NCBI RefSeq assembly: GCF_012932445.1
Contig: NZ_JAAIIJ010000003.1
Span: 124,001 to 188,000 of the forward strand
Direction of reading: 5' to 3'
DNA from: Bifidobacterium panos
GTDB taxonomy: Bacteria; Actinomycetota; Actinomycetes; Actinomycetales; Bifidobacteriaceae
DNA: 64,000 nt
Both the position numbers and the translations under genes were made by a program. Below the pieces are notes generated by a model. It had not been told where the DNA came from, searched no databases, and saw only the letters and a program-made list of their open reading frames with translations. Of this stretch, positions 1-9,044 are shown in pieces; positions within the stretch are counted from its first letter, which is position 1; every line of letters begins with the position of its first letter.

Positions 1-560
1 GAGTCGAGCTCGACGGCGAAACGCAATGCCCTGGCCAGCGCTTTGAACTCGGCTTCGGCGATATGATGCGGGTCACGCCCGGCGAGCACCTGCATGTGCA
101 GGCAGATGCCGGCGTGCATGGCGATGGATTCCATCACGTGACGCACCAACGAGCCCGTGAAATGCCCGCCGATCATGCAATATTCAAAGCCTTCCGGCTC
201 ACCGGAACACACGCAATAGGGACGCCCCGAGACATCGACCACAGCCTTGGCCAGCGCCTCGTCCAACGGCACGGTGGCGTCAGCGAACCGGCGGATGCCG
301 CGCTTGTCGCCCAGCGCCTGCTTCAAGGCCTCGCCGAACACGATCGCGGTGTCTTCGACGGTGTGGTGCGCATCGATATCGGTGTCGCCGTGCGCGCGAA
401 TCGTCAGGTCGATCAGCGAATGCTTGCCCAGCGCCGTCATCATGTGGTTATAGAACGGCACGGACGTGTCGATGTCGGTCTTGCCGGTGCCATCGAGGTT
501 CAGCTCAAGGTCGATGCGCGATTCGCTGGTCTGACGAACGATGTGTGCTGTTCTTGCCAT
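1..560 (-). CDS. hisB: Imidazoleglycerol-phosphate dehydratase, 3' end outside window
   Basis: HisB dehydrates imidazole glycerol phosphate to imidazole acetol phosphate in histidine biosynthesis. The reading frame starts at ATG 560 with [16 protein letters not shown] and stays open to the left edge, giving about 186 codons of a protein usually near 200 residues. The family's two metal-binding histidine motifs are visible: HHTVED around residue 67 and [15 protein letters not shown] near the end. It follows hisC after a 9-nt gap, so hisD-hisC-hisB is one minus-strand operon whose remaining genes lie beyond the window. The bifunctional HisB phosphatase domain of enterobacteria is absent at the N-terminus, as expected for actinobacteria. 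Confidence 0.95.
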   Translation of the reverse strand, partial: MARTAHIVRQTSESRIDLELNLDGTGKTDIDTSVPFYNHMMTALGKHSLIDLTIRAHGDTDIDAHHTVEDTAIVFGEALKQALGDKRGIRRFADATVPLDEALAKAVVDVSGRPYCVCSGEPEGFEYCMIGGHFTGSLVRHVMESIAMHAGICLHMQVLAGRDPHHIAEAEFKALARALRFAVELD

Positions 561-569
561 GATGCTCCT

Positions 570-1730
570 TTACGCCGCTTCCACTATACGTAACACTTGG
601 GTCAATGCCTCGCGGAAGCGCGCCATCTCCTCATCAGTGCCCATGCACACGCGCAACCAGCCGGCGGGGCCGACCACGCGGATAAGCACGCCGCGCTTCA
701 ACAGTTCGTCGAATATCTCGTCGCGCTTGTCGAAATGACCGCCGAACAGCAGGAAGTTCGAGCCGGACTCGGCCACATCAAGCGGCTCGCCTTTGTAGGT
801 CTGGGTTTCAAGCCACGCGGCGGTGGCTTCGCGGGTTTCGCGCAGGTGCTCGACGCGGCTCAGCTGCTCGTCGGTGTGCTCGAACGCGGCCAGCGCGGCG
901 GCCTGGGTGACGGCGCTCAGGTGATAGGGCATGCGAACGATGCGCACGCAGTCGATGATGCCTTTGCTCGCGGCAAGATAACCCACGCGCGCACCGGCGA
1001 AGGCGAAGGCCTTGCTCATGGTGCGCGACACCGCCAGATTCGGGTGCGCCTTGATGAGGCTGACGGCACTTTCGGTGCCGGATTTACGGAACTCCACATA
1101 CGCCTCGTCGATGACGACGATGGGGTGCACCCCCGCGTTCGCGCCCGCGACTTCGGCGGTTTCGCACACTTCGAGCACGCGCTCGATCTCGTCCATCGGC
1201 AACGGCGTGCCAGTGGGGTTGTTCGGGCTGGTGAGCAGCACCATCGAAGGCCCGACGGCATGAATCTGTTCGATCAGCGCTTCGATGTCCAGCGTGAAGT
1301 CCGCCTTGCGGTGGGCGAGTTGCCAGCCGGTGAAGGTGTCGCGCGCGTATTCCGGGTACATCGAATACGTGGGGTCGGCGCCGAGGGCGGTGCGCCCCGG
1401 GCCGCCGAACGCCTGGAACAGCTGCAACATGATCTCGTTGGAGCCGTTCGCGCCCCACAGCTCATCCACGTCCAAGCGGGTGTTCGATTCGCGCGCCAGA
1501 TAATCGCTGAACGCCTGGCGCAGTTCGATGTGCTCGCGGTCGGGATAACGGTTGAGCGTCGGGGCGATGTCGCGCACACGCCTGGCGATGGCCTCACACA
1601 CGGCCGGATCCGGCTGGTATGGGTTCTCGTTGACGTTCAGGCATACGGGCACGTCAAGCTGCGGCGCACCATACGGCTCCTCGCCGATCAGGTCGTTGCG
1701 CAGGGGCAGATTCTGTGGAATCGCACTCAT
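570..1730 (-). CDS. hisC: Histidinol-phosphate aminotransferase
   Basis: HisC is a PLP-dependent class I/II aminotransferase that converts imidazole acetol phosphate and glutamate to histidinol phosphate. The 386-residue length is normal. Visible signatures are the N-terminal LNVNENPYQP substrate loop, ANGSNEIML, the LTSPNNPTG motif that contacts PLP, and SRTMSKAFAFAGARVGY, which holds the Schiff-base lysine. The ATG overlaps the hisD stop codon as ATGA, so translation is probably coupled. The flanking hisD and hisB make the HisC assignment secure over other aminotransferases. Confidence 0.97.
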   Translation of the reverse strand: MSAIPQNLPLRNDLIGEEPYGAPQLDVPVCLNVNENPYQPDPAVCEAIARRVRDIAPTLNRYPDREHIELRQAFSDYLARESNTRLDVDELWGANGSNEIMLQLFQAFGGPGRTALGADPTYSMYPEYARDTFTGWQLAHRKADFTLDIEALIEQIHAVGPSMVLLTSPNNPTGTPLPMDEIERVLEVCETAEVAGANAGVHPIVVIDEAYVEFRKSGTESAVSLIKAHPNLAVSRTMSKAFAFAGARVGYLAASKGIIDCVRIVRMPYHLSAVTQAAALAAFEHTDEQLSRVEHLRETREATAAWLETQTYKGEPLDVAESGSNFLLFGGHFDKRDEIFDELLKRGVLIRVVGPAGWLRVCMGTDEEMARFREALTQVLRIVEAA

Positions 1731-3124
1731 CGAAGGCCGGCCTTCTCTTCCTGTTCGACGATGGTCTCTTTGTTGTACGGATCATCGATGAAACGGCTCA
1801 ACACGCACTCGCCGTGCGCCGGCAGGTCTTCGGAGACGGCGAAGGCGTTGATGCGTGCGGCGATGGCCTTCAAGCCTTCCTCGTCGTATTCGATGACTTC
1901 GACGGGCTTCATGAAGGTGTGCACGCCAAGGCCAGCGGCGAAACGTGCAGTGCCGCCGGTGGGCAGCACGTGGTTCGAGCCGGACATGTAATCGCCCAGC
2001 GGCACCGGGGAGTAGGCCCCGCGGAAAATGGCGCCCGCGTTCTTGATGCGCGGCACGACGGCTTTAGCATCGGCGGTCTGGATCTCCAAGTGCTCGGCGG
2101 CATAGGCGTTGGCGGCGTCGATGGATTGGTCAAGCCCGTCCGTCAACACAATGGCCGACTGCTTGCCGGACAGACTGGTGCGCACGCGCTCGGCGTGCTC
2201 GGTGCGGGGCACACGGTAATTCAGGCTTTCCTGCACCTTGTCCGCCAGTTCGGTCGAATCGGTGAACAGCACGGAGCCGGCCAGCTCGTCGTGTTCGGCC
2301 TGGCCGATCAGATCCGCGGCCACCAAGCTGGGGTTCGCGGTTTCATCGGCGATAATGCCGATTTCCGTGGGGCCGGCCACCGCGTCGATACCCACGAATG
2401 CGGAAACGAGCGACTTGGCCGTGGCCACGAAAATATTGCCCGGGCCGGTGATCTTGTCAACCGGGTCGCACAGCACTTCGCCGTCCTGCGGTTCGGATCC
2501 CTTGGCACCATAGGCGAACATGGCAATGGCCTGAGCGCCGCCCACCGCATACACTTCATCGACACCGAGAATGGCACAAGTGGCCAGAATGGTCTTGTTC
2601 GGCAAGCCATCAGGGTCACCCTTGCTGGGAGGCGTGGCAATGGCCAGCGATTCGACGCCCGCAGCCTGTGCCGGCACCGCATTCATAATCACGGACGACG
2701 GATATACCGCCTTGCCGCCCGGCACATACAATCCCACGCGCTGAATCGGCACCCAGCGCTCGGCCACGCGCGCACCGGCGGCCAAATCGGTATAAAAGTC
2801 CTTCGGCACCTGATTGGCCGCCACTGCGCGGGCACGGCGCACGGATTCCTCGATGGCCGCGCGCACCTCAGGGTCGAGCGTACTCAGCGCGGCGCTCATG
2901 GCCTCGGCCGGCACGCGCAGGTTCACCGGGCGCACGCCGTCGAACTTCTCGCCGAAGTCGCGCAATGCCGCCGCTCCCCTGGCCTTGACGTCCTCAAGAA
3001 TGGGACGCACCAAATCGCCGGCCTCCGAGGTTCCCATCTCGGCGCGCGGCATGGCCGCCAGCAGCTCGGCTCGAGAGAGCTTTTCCCCCCTCAAATCAAT
3101 GATTCGCATAATATTCTCGCTCAT
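1727..3124 (-). CDS. hisD: Histidinol dehydrogenase
   Basis: HisD is the zinc enzyme that oxidises L-histidinol to histidine in two NAD-dependent steps. At 465 residues it is slightly longer than the usual 430. Family landmarks include LYVPGGKAVYPSSVIMN, VYAVGGAQAIAMFAYG, DKITGPGNIFVATAK, AGPTEIGIIADE, QAEHDE (zinc ligands) and the C-terminal GLGVHTFMK. The start at 3124 has an AAGGG stretch two nt upstream; an ATG at 3109 (MRIIDLRG) is an alternative with a weaker site. It is the first gene of the his operon, and the gap 3125–3272 must carry its promoter, divergent from the MFS gene. Confidence 0.95.
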   Translation of the reverse strand: MSENIMRIIDLRGEKLSRAELLAAMPRAEMGTSEAGDLVRPILEDVKARGAAALRDFGEKFDGVRPVNLRVPAEAMSAALSTLDPEVRAAIEESVRRARAVAANQVPKDFYTDLAAGARVAERWVPIQRVGLYVPGGKAVYPSSVIMNAVPAQAAGVESLAIATPPSKGDPDGLPNKTILATCAILGVDEVYAVGGAQAIAMFAYGAKGSEPQDGEVLCDPVDKITGPGNIFVATAKSLVSAFVGIDAVAGPTEIGIIADETANPSLVAADLIGQAEHDELAGSVLFTDSTELADKVQESLNYRVPRTEHAERVRTSLSGKQSAIVLTDGLDQSIDAANAYAAEHLEIQTADAKAVVPRIKNAGAIFRGAYSPVPLGDYMSGSNHVLPTGGTARFAAGLGVHTFMKPVEVIEYDEEGLKAIAARINAFAVSEDLPAHGECVLSRFIDDPYNKETIVEQEEKAGLR

Positions 3125-3272
3125 AACCCTTAAGTCTATGTGCTCTTCGTGACGGAATCACTACGATAGCCCACTGGCACCCAAATCGTGAGACACCTTT
3201 CAGCGGCAAACGCGACATGAATGACGGCCATTCAACCTAAACTGGCCGAAGCTTACATCGTTGGGAGGCAGC

Positions 3273-4472
3273 ATGGCGAAACAGGGCGCAAGCCACTTCA
3301 TCACCCGCGATATGGCGCTGGTGATGATAGCCACGTTCTGCTTCATGGTCACCAATATGCTCGCCAATCCGCTCGTCGCAGGCTATGCGGAGTCGCTGGG
3401 CGCACCCGGCGCGATGATGGGTGTGGTCGCGGGCGTGATGAGCCTCGTCTCGCTGTTCTGCCGTCCCATCGCCGGTAATCTGTCGGACAAAACCAGCAAA
3501 CGCGCGCTGGCCGCGGTGGGCACGCTGCTGTATTTCCTTGCGGGATTGCTGTATTGCTTCGCCAACTCCCCCGCCATGCTGATTGCCGCGCGCGTGGTCA
3601 ACGGCCTTGGGTTCGCCTGTTGCTCGGTGTGCTTGGCAACGTGGATGTCGCTGCTGCTGCCGCTTCACCATATGGGCGCGGGCATGGGGTTGTATGGCAC
3701 GGTGAATGCTCTGGCCATGGCGGTCGGCCCGGCCATCGGCATTCGTCTCAAGGACATCATCGGCTATCATCTCGCGTTTTTGGGTTCCCTGATATTGCCC
3801 GTCATTATGATCGCCGCCGTGATGCTGGTGAGGAACGGCGGTCAGCCCGTCGCCAAGCCCCGCGCCACGACCGGACGCTTTTCGATTCGCACCATCGTCG
3901 AGCCGCGCGTCGTGCCGCTGTCGTTATCGTTCATGATGTTCGCCATCCCCTATTTCGTCAACCAAGCCTTCATCGTGAACTATGTGCAGTCGCGGCATCT
4001 TGCAATCTCCTCCGATCTGTTCTTCACCTTCTATGCCATCGCGCTGCTGGTGATGAGGCTCACGATGCGCAATCTGTTCGACCGCAAGGGCTTCCGTTTC
4101 TGGATGGTGGTGTGTTCGCTGTCGATGATTGCCACACTGGCCACGCTCACGTTCATGTCGAACAACTGGTTCCTGCTGTTCGCGGGCATCTTCATGGCCG
4201 CCAGCTATGGTCTGATGAGCTCGGTCACCCAAGCACAGGCCGTGGTGATCGCGGGTCGCGAGCGCAGCGGCATCGCCAACAGCACGTACTACATGGGACT
4301 CGACCTAGGTATGGCATTGGGCCCGATGCTGGCGGGCATCTTCTACGGGCGCATGCCGATCAGCTGGCTCTATCCGGCGTTCATGTTGACGATGCCACTC
4401 GCGTGGATCATCTATCTGGCATTCGCGAAAACAATTGACGGCGGACACCAAGCGGCATCAGGCATCAACTAG
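3273..4472 (+). CDS. MFS transporter, about 12 membrane segments
   Basis: This is a single-component membrane carrier of the major facilitator superfamily; the substrate cannot be told. The protein is about 399 residues with regularly spaced hydrophobic segments. The loop after helix 2 reads GNLSDKTSKRALAAVG, which resembles the MFS motif A (GxLSDRxGRR). ATG 3273 is chosen because GGAGG lies four nt upstream; a TTG at 3261 is in frame but has no such site. It is transcribed away from hisD, and its stop codon overlaps that of the convergent CBS gene (CTAG shared at 4469–4472). The sequence pattern suggests a drug/metabolite efflux-type carrier, but that is inference. Confidence 0.85.
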   Translation: MAKQGASHFITRDMALVMIATFCFMVTNMLANPLVAGYAESLGAPGAMMGVVAGVMSLVSLFCRPIAGNLSDKTSKRALAAVGTLLYFLAGLLYCFANSPAMLIAARVVNGLGFACCSVCLATWMSLLLPLHHMGAGMGLYGTVNALAMAVGPAIGIRLKDIIGYHLAFLGSLILPVIMIAAVMLVRNGGQPVAKPRATTGRFSIRTIVEPRVVPLSLSFMMFAIPYFVNQAFIVNYVQSRHLAISSDLFFTFYAIALLVMRLTMRNLFDRKGFRFWMVVCSLSMIATLATLTFMSNNWFLLFAGIFMAASYGLMSSVTQAQAVVIAGRERSGIANSTYYMGLDLGMALGPMLAGIFYGRMPISWLYPAFMLTMPLAWIIYLAFAKTIDGGHQAASGIN

Positions 4473-5440
4473 GCGCTTTGTCGATTCTCCAGACAGGCTT
4501 CGAAGGAGCGGCGCGTGAGATGGCCGCGGTTGATAACGCCGACGAGTCTGCCGTCATCGACAACCGGCACCTTTTTGTATTGCTGGTAGCCGAACACTTG
4601 GCAGACTTCGGCGATGCTGGCGTCGGCACGAACGGTCGTGACCTTACTGGCGGCGATGCTCATCACGTTCTGTTCAAGCAGTTGCGCGTGGGAGAGTTCC
4701 GGAAATTCGCCGCGGGCCATGCCGGTGATCAGCGTGGAGATGTCGGAGACCGGCAGATTGTCCTGTGCGAAGCGGCGCAGCACATCGCTGTCGGACACGA
4801 AGCCAACCACGGCACCCGTTTCGTTGACAATCGGCAAACCACTGATATTGCAGTCGAGCATCACACGGACGGCGTCACGAACACTCGCCGTGTCGGCGAC
4901 GGTATAGGCATCCTTCTGCATGACATCGGCGACGGTCTCGACATTAAGTTTCGGGGTGCGTTGCTGTGCGGCCCTGTTCCAGCCGGCTTTATCGCCGACG
5001 GCGTGCACGATTAGGCCGGAAAGCGGTGCGACGATAAGCATCTGGATTGGCAGCGCGATGGTGAAGTTGTAGGGGAACATCGAGAAGAAGCCGGTAACGG
5101 CATCCGTCGAGAAACCGAAAGCCATAATCGCACCGAAGATGGTCATGAATATGGTCATGAGCACGACCATGAGGAATTTGACGGTGATGCCCTTCCACAC
5201 AGCACGGTCGGTTTGCGTGCAGCAGCGATTCATGATGGCCCGCGAACTTGGCGTGCAGATGCACAGATCGCAGATCATCCCGATCACGTAGGCCAGCGGC
5301 CAGCTGAAGAATGCGTAGCTCCATGCGGCGGCACCGACGTCGCCGGTGCGCACGCCGTAGTTGAGCGCCGCCATCACGTAGATCATGATGGCCGACATGA
5401 TGAAGCTGAAGAGAATGCCTTCCTTGCCGTTACGAGGCAT
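4469..5440 (-). CDS. Membrane protein with DUF2798-like half and CBS-domain pair
   Basis: The 323-residue protein has two parts. Residues 1–150 form about four hydrophobic segments in two similar halves, each resembling the small DUF2798 membrane unit (FSFIMSAIMIYVMAALNYG and FLMVVLMTIFMTIFGAIMAFG). Residues 165–315 are a pair of CBS domains (VADVMQKDAYTVADTASVRDAV, then NVMSIAASKVTTVRADASIAEV), modules that usually bind adenine nucleotides. The start at 5440 has AAAGGA just upstream; the open frame continues further 5' but reads as arginine-rich shadow sequence. The likely role is an energy- or ligand-sensing membrane protein. The substrate or partner is unknown. Confidence 0.8.
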   Translation of the reverse strand: MPRNGKEGILFSFIMSAIMIYVMAALNYGVRTGDVGAAAWSYAFFSWPLAYVIGMICDLCICTPSSRAIMNRCCTQTDRAVWKGITVKFLMVVLMTIFMTIFGAIMAFGFSTDAVTGFFSMFPYNFTIALPIQMLIVAPLSGLIVHAVGDKAGWNRAAQQRTPKLNVETVADVMQKDAYTVADTASVRDAVRVMLDCNISGLPIVNETGAVVGFVSDSDVLRRFAQDNLPVSDISTLITGMARGEFPELSHAQLLEQNVMSIAASKVTTVRADASIAEVCQVFGYQQYKKVPVVDDGRLVGVINRGHLTRRSFEACLENRQSA

Positions 5441-5559
5441 GATGAGGTTCCTTTCGTTATGTTGTCCGGCCCACTTGTCTGCCCGCTGTAGCGGACGACG
5501 AGGGGGCGCATAACGATCGGTTCGAGATGGCGACTTCCTGGCAGGCGAATCGGCGTTGC

Positions 5560-6282
5560 TTACGTTGGATTCGCACGTCGGGGCCGCTTGCAGATTCCGT
5601 ATTGTTCGCTGGGGTTTGGACAAAGCTGTTGCGGGGCGTCGTGAAAGTCGAAGAGGGTGCCGTCGGCGAGGGCGCAGATGGCCGGCCAGTCGGCTTGGGA
5701 GGAAGCGTCGTGCATGGCCCATACGCGCATGCCGACCGACTTGGCGGAGCGCATGCCAACGAGCAGATCCTCGAACACCGTGCAGTCCTGCGGCCTCACG
5801 CCCAGCTTGCGGGCGGCCAGCAGATACACGTCCGGGCGGTCTTTGCCCACGTCACCGACGTCGTCCACGGATACGGTCACGTCGAACAGATCGAGCATGC
5901 CGGCATGTTCGAGCGCAGGCTCGCGCAGCATGGGCGGCAGGGATGTGGCCACGGCAAGCCCCACGCCGGCGGCGCGCAAGCTCCTGAGGTATTCCAGCGC
6001 GCCGGGTTTGGCTTCGACCGTGGTGCAGTAGGCGACGAGCGCCATTTTGTTCCATTCGTCCATCAGCTGCTCGGGGGTGTCGTCAAGGCCGAAGCGGGCG
6101 ATGGTGTATTCGGCTATCTGGCGGAACTGCATGGCGGCTATCGTGGTCAGGTAGTCTTCCGGCACGTCGAAACCGCGTTTGGTGAGGAAATCGACATCGA
6201 CCTGATCCCACACGCCCATCGAATCAAGCAGGGTACCGTCGAGATCGAAGATGGCGGCTGTGGTGCGTTGTGGTGTGGTCAT
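5560..6282 (-). CDS. HAD-superfamily phosphatase (beta-phosphoglucomutase-like)
   Basis: This is a 240-residue haloacid dehalogenase-like hydrolase. Motif I is IFDLDGTLLDSMGVW (nucleophile Asp and acid/base Asp). An alpha-helical cap follows, then motif II-like AVATSLPP and motif III/IV KDRPDVYLLAARKLG and TVFEDLLVGMRSA. This arrangement matches the subfamily that includes sugar-phosphate phosphatases and beta-phosphoglucomutases. The substrate is not predictable. It begins six nt after the recN stop, so it is probably the last gene of the nadK-recN transcript. The C-terminal tail (about residues 215–240) is basic and poorly conserved-looking. Confidence 0.88.
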   Translation of the reverse strand: MTTPQRTTAAIFDLDGTLLDSMGVWDQVDVDFLTKRGFDVPEDYLTTIAAMQFRQIAEYTIARFGLDDTPEQLMDEWNKMALVAYCTTVEAKPGALEYLRSLRAAGVGLAVATSLPPMLREPALEHAGMLDLFDVTVSVDDVGDVGKDRPDVYLLAARKLGVRPQDCTVFEDLLVGMRSAKSVGMRVWAMHDASSQADWPAICALADGTLFDFHDAPQQLCPNPSEQYGICKRPRRANPT

Positions 6283-6288
6283 GATGGC

Positions 6289-7962
6289 CTAGGACAGCTT
6301 GGATTCGGCGAGCAGTTCGCGGGCATGCTCAAGGGAGGTTTGCGACTCGCTGCCGGCGAGCATGCGCGCGATTTCGCCGACGCGCTCCTCGCCGCGCACC
6401 TCGCTCACCGTCGTCTCGTCGCTCTTGGTGACGACGAACTGGCTGGATGCCCAGGACGCGACCTGCGCCAAATGCGTGACGACGATCACCTGCGAACTTT
6501 GCGCAAGTTTGGCCAGGCGTCGCCCAAGTTCCACCGCGGTTTTGCCGCCGACACCGGCATCGATTTCATCGAAGATGAACGTCATGCCGTCACTGTTGCC
6601 ACGCTCGGCGGCGGCGACCAGTTCAAGCGCCAACATCAGACGGCTCAACTCGCCACCGGACGCGCTTTTGCCCATCGGCAACTGCGGCGAGCCGGGGAAC
6701 GGGGTGAATAGAAACTCGATGCCGTCGCGGCCGTGGGGTCCAAGCGAGTCACGGTCGCTGACGCGCACCTCAAGCGAGGCACCGGACATTGCGAGCGCCG
6801 TCAATTCGTCACTGACTTGCCCGCCCAGACGTTCGGCGGCGGCGCGACGCACGGCGCTCAACGTTTCGGCGGCGGCCAGCGCTTGACCGTACAGCCGTTC
6901 GCGTTCGGCTTCAAGCTCGGCCACCTTTTCGGGCGAAGCGTCAAGATCCTCGACTTCAAATACGGCCTTGTCCCGCCAGGCAATGACATCTGCGATGCTT
7001 GGCCCCCAGCGGCGCGTAAGTTCGTTCAGCTCATGGATGCGGGCGTTGATCTGGTCGAGATCCTCCACGCTGGCCTCGTCGTCGATTTCGGACGCGAGCG
7101 CGGACACCACGTCGGACAGATCCGCGTTGATGGACTCCAATCTGTCGGCTTGCTGGCCGAACGCATCCCCAATATGAATGGCTCGCAACGACTGCACGGC
7201 ACGGTTGACCAAGTCGACCGCCGAAACGGCATCATCGCCTATTTGCGAAGCGTCGAGCGCCGCCAGCGCACCGCCCACACCCTGCGCAATATCCGCGGCG
7301 TTCTCGATGCGATCGCGCCGCGCTTTCAGTTCCTCGTCCTCACCGGGCTGCGGGTTGACGCGGTTGATGCGTTCGATCGATTCGCGCAGGTAATCGGCAC
7401 GGTCGTGCACGGAGGTTTCCTGCGAGCGCAGACGCTCCAAATGTTCGTCCAACGCCGTGAGTGCCTCCCACGCCGCACGATAGGACGAAAGCTCCTCGCC
7501 GTCACCGGCGAACATGTCCAGAAACTCGCGTTGGCGGGATGGCGAGGCGATACGCAGCTGATCGGCCTGCCCGTGAACCGTCACCAACTCGGCCGACACT
7601 TCCGACAGCACCGAACGCGGCACCGTCTTGCCGCCCAGCACGGCGCGCGAGCGCCCGGACGCGGGCACGACACGCGAAAGGAACAGCTCGCCGTCTTCCG
7701 GCTCGACGCCGGCCTGCCGCGCAATGTCAGCCGCCTGACTGTTGTCGTCATCCACTGAGAACACGCCTTGCGCCCAAGCCTCATCGGCATCAGAAGCGAC
7801 CTTCGACGATTCAACCGCACCACCGGAAATCAGACGGATGGCCGACAGCAGCATGGATTTGCCGGCACCGGTTTCGCCGGTGATGGCCGTCAAACCCCGA
7901 GCGAGCATGATTTGCGCGGTGCGAATCGGCCCCAAATTGCGCAGGGAAAGCTCTTCAAGCAT
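6289..7962 (-). CDS. recN: DNA repair protein RecN
   Basis: RecN is an SMC-like ATPase that acts early in double-strand break repair. The 557-residue frame starts MLEELSLRNLGPI. Walker A is ITGETGAGKSMLL near residue 30, the coiled-coil region is rich in Glu, Arg and Leu (about 150–370), and the C-terminal head has ASGGELSRLMLALEL (signature) and TFIFDEIDAGVGG (Walker B). I start at 7962 because this ATG overlaps the nadK stop (TGATG); the same frame extends 107 codons upstream but that stretch is shadow of nadK. The nadK–recN pairing is conserved in actinobacteria and is the same in Mycobacterium tuberculosis. Confidence 0.96.
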   Translation of the reverse strand: MLEELSLRNLGPIRTAQIMLARGLTAITGETGAGKSMLLSAIRLISGGAVESSKVASDADEAWAQGVFSVDDDNSQAADIARQAGVEPEDGELFLSRVVPASGRSRAVLGGKTVPRSVLSEVSAELVTVHGQADQLRIASPSRQREFLDMFAGDGEELSSYRAAWEALTALDEHLERLRSQETSVHDRADYLRESIERINRVNPQPGEDEELKARRDRIENAADIAQGVGGALAALDASQIGDDAVSAVDLVNRAVQSLRAIHIGDAFGQQADRLESINADLSDVVSALASEIDDEASVEDLDQINARIHELNELTRRWGPSIADVIAWRDKAVFEVEDLDASPEKVAELEAERERLYGQALAAAETLSAVRRAAAERLGGQVSDELTALAMSGASLEVRVSDRDSLGPHGRDGIEFLFTPFPGSPQLPMGKSASGGELSRLMLALELVAAAERGNSDGMTFIFDEIDAGVGGKTAVELGRRLAKLAQSSQVIVVTHLAQVASWASSQFVVTKSDETTVSEVRGEERVGEIARMLAGSESQTSLEHARELLAESKLS

Positions 7963-8861
7963 CAACGCCCGCCTTCCTGAACGCGCGATGCCTGTTCGCG
8001 CCAGCCGACGACCGGCAGATCGAATTTCGTGACGAGACGATCCGTGAACGGCACGCCGGACAGACGCGCGAGGCGCAGGGTGTCGCGCGAAGCACGCACT
8101 TCGATGCGCGTGCCCTTGGGCAGGGCGCGTTGGCGACGCCCGTCGCAGCAGATCCACCCGTCCGACATCGAATCGTCGAGGATGGTCATGGCGAATGAGG
8201 AATCCGCGCCAATCACCAGCGGGCGGGCGAACAGGGCGTGCGCGGCCAACGGCACCAGTTGCAGCGCCTGGACGTTCGGCCAAATGACCGGCCCGCCCGC
8301 GGAAAAAGCGTAGGCCGTGGAGCCGGTGGGAGTGGAAACGATAACGCCGTCCGCACCGAAGGAGCTCATCTCCACGCCGTCAACGCTGATGGACAGCTCG
8401 ACCATCTTGCCGCGATCCGCGCGCTCCACGGTGATGTCGTTCAGCGCCCAGTCCTCCAACGGTTCGCTCGCACCGGGCAGCCACACATCGACATGTGCGA
8501 TCATGCGCTCGTCAATCGAATAATCATGGTCGGCCACACGGCGAATCGCCTCGCTCATCTGGAAGCTCTCGAACTCCGCCAGAAAGCCGACATGCCCCAG
8601 GTTCACGCCGAGAATCGGCACCTGCGTGCAGTGCACCAGCTCGGCGGCGCGCAGAATGGTGCCGTCCCCCCCAAGCACGACGACGATTTCAGTGCCGTCG
8701 TCCATCCTCGGCGTGCTCGCGCCGAACGCGGGCGGATCAACGTTATCGACGACCCTGACCTCGAAGCCCGCCGAACGCAACTGCTCCACGGCCTCACTAA
8801 TCACCGTGCCGCTGTGGCGTAACCGGCTATGCGTCACCACCACCGCATTGCGTGAAGCCAT
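7962..8861 (-). CDS. nadK: NAD kinase
   Basis: NadK phosphorylates NAD to NADP. The protein (299 residues from ATG 8861) has the catalytic VVVLGGDGTILRAAEL motif near residue 65, GVNLGHVGFLAE, LNDITVERA, and the glycine-rich TPTGSTAYAFSAGGP near the middle of the C-terminal half. These are the diagnostic NAD kinase elements. The start at 8861 is preferred because GAAGAGG lies six nt upstream; an in-frame ATG at 8888 lacks a ribosome-binding site. The stop overlaps the recN start. In other actinobacteria tlyA lies directly upstream; here a 5.2-kb block separates them. Confidence 0.95.
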   Translation of the reverse strand: MASRNAVVVTHSRLRHSGTVISEAVEQLRSAGFEVRVVDNVDPPAFGASTPRMDDGTEIVVVLGGDGTILRAAELVHCTQVPILGVNLGHVGFLAEFESFQMSEAIRRVADHDYSIDERMIAHVDVWLPGASEPLEDWALNDITVERADRGKMVELSISVDGVEMSSFGADGVIVSTPTGSTAYAFSAGGPVIWPNVQALQLVPLAAHALFARPLVIGADSSFAMTILDDSMSDGWICCDGRRQRALPKGTRIEVRASRDTLRLARLSGVPFTDRLVTKFDLPVVGWREQASRVQEGGR

Positions 8862-8978
8862 ATCGCCTCTTCCGTTTGCTGGATTCATTCACTGCTGACT
8901 ATTCCCATCCTAGCCGTTGCCGCGCCGTCAAAGACATACTTCAATGTCGCAGCGTAAGACAGTCCGCGACAACACTTC

Positions 8979-9008
8979 AGAACGCGGGGAACCAGAACGC
9001 GGGGAACC
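8979..9008. repeat. 15-bp tandem duplication in nadK upstream region
   Basis: AGAACGCGGGGAACC occurs twice head to tail. It lies in the gap between the broken FkbH-like gene and nadK, at the right-hand side of the accessory insert. It may be slippage, or a duplicated site in the nadK promoter. No function is visible. Confidence 0.6.
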
Positions 9009-9044
9009 AGCGTAAATAAAACCAAAGAGCCGAAATAATCTCAG

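Noticed and set aside
1715..3133. 472-codon plus-strand frame opposite hisD
   Set aside because: Antisense shadow typical of high-GC genes; hisD on the other strand is unmistakable.
5441..5722. 94-codon N-terminal extension of the CBS protein
   Set aside because: Arginine-rich shadow; AAAGGA and ATG at 5440 give a clear start with a membrane segment following.
7963..8283. Possible 107-codon N-terminal extension of RecN
   Set aside because: Proline/arginine-rich shadow of nadK; the true RecN start overlaps the nadK stop.
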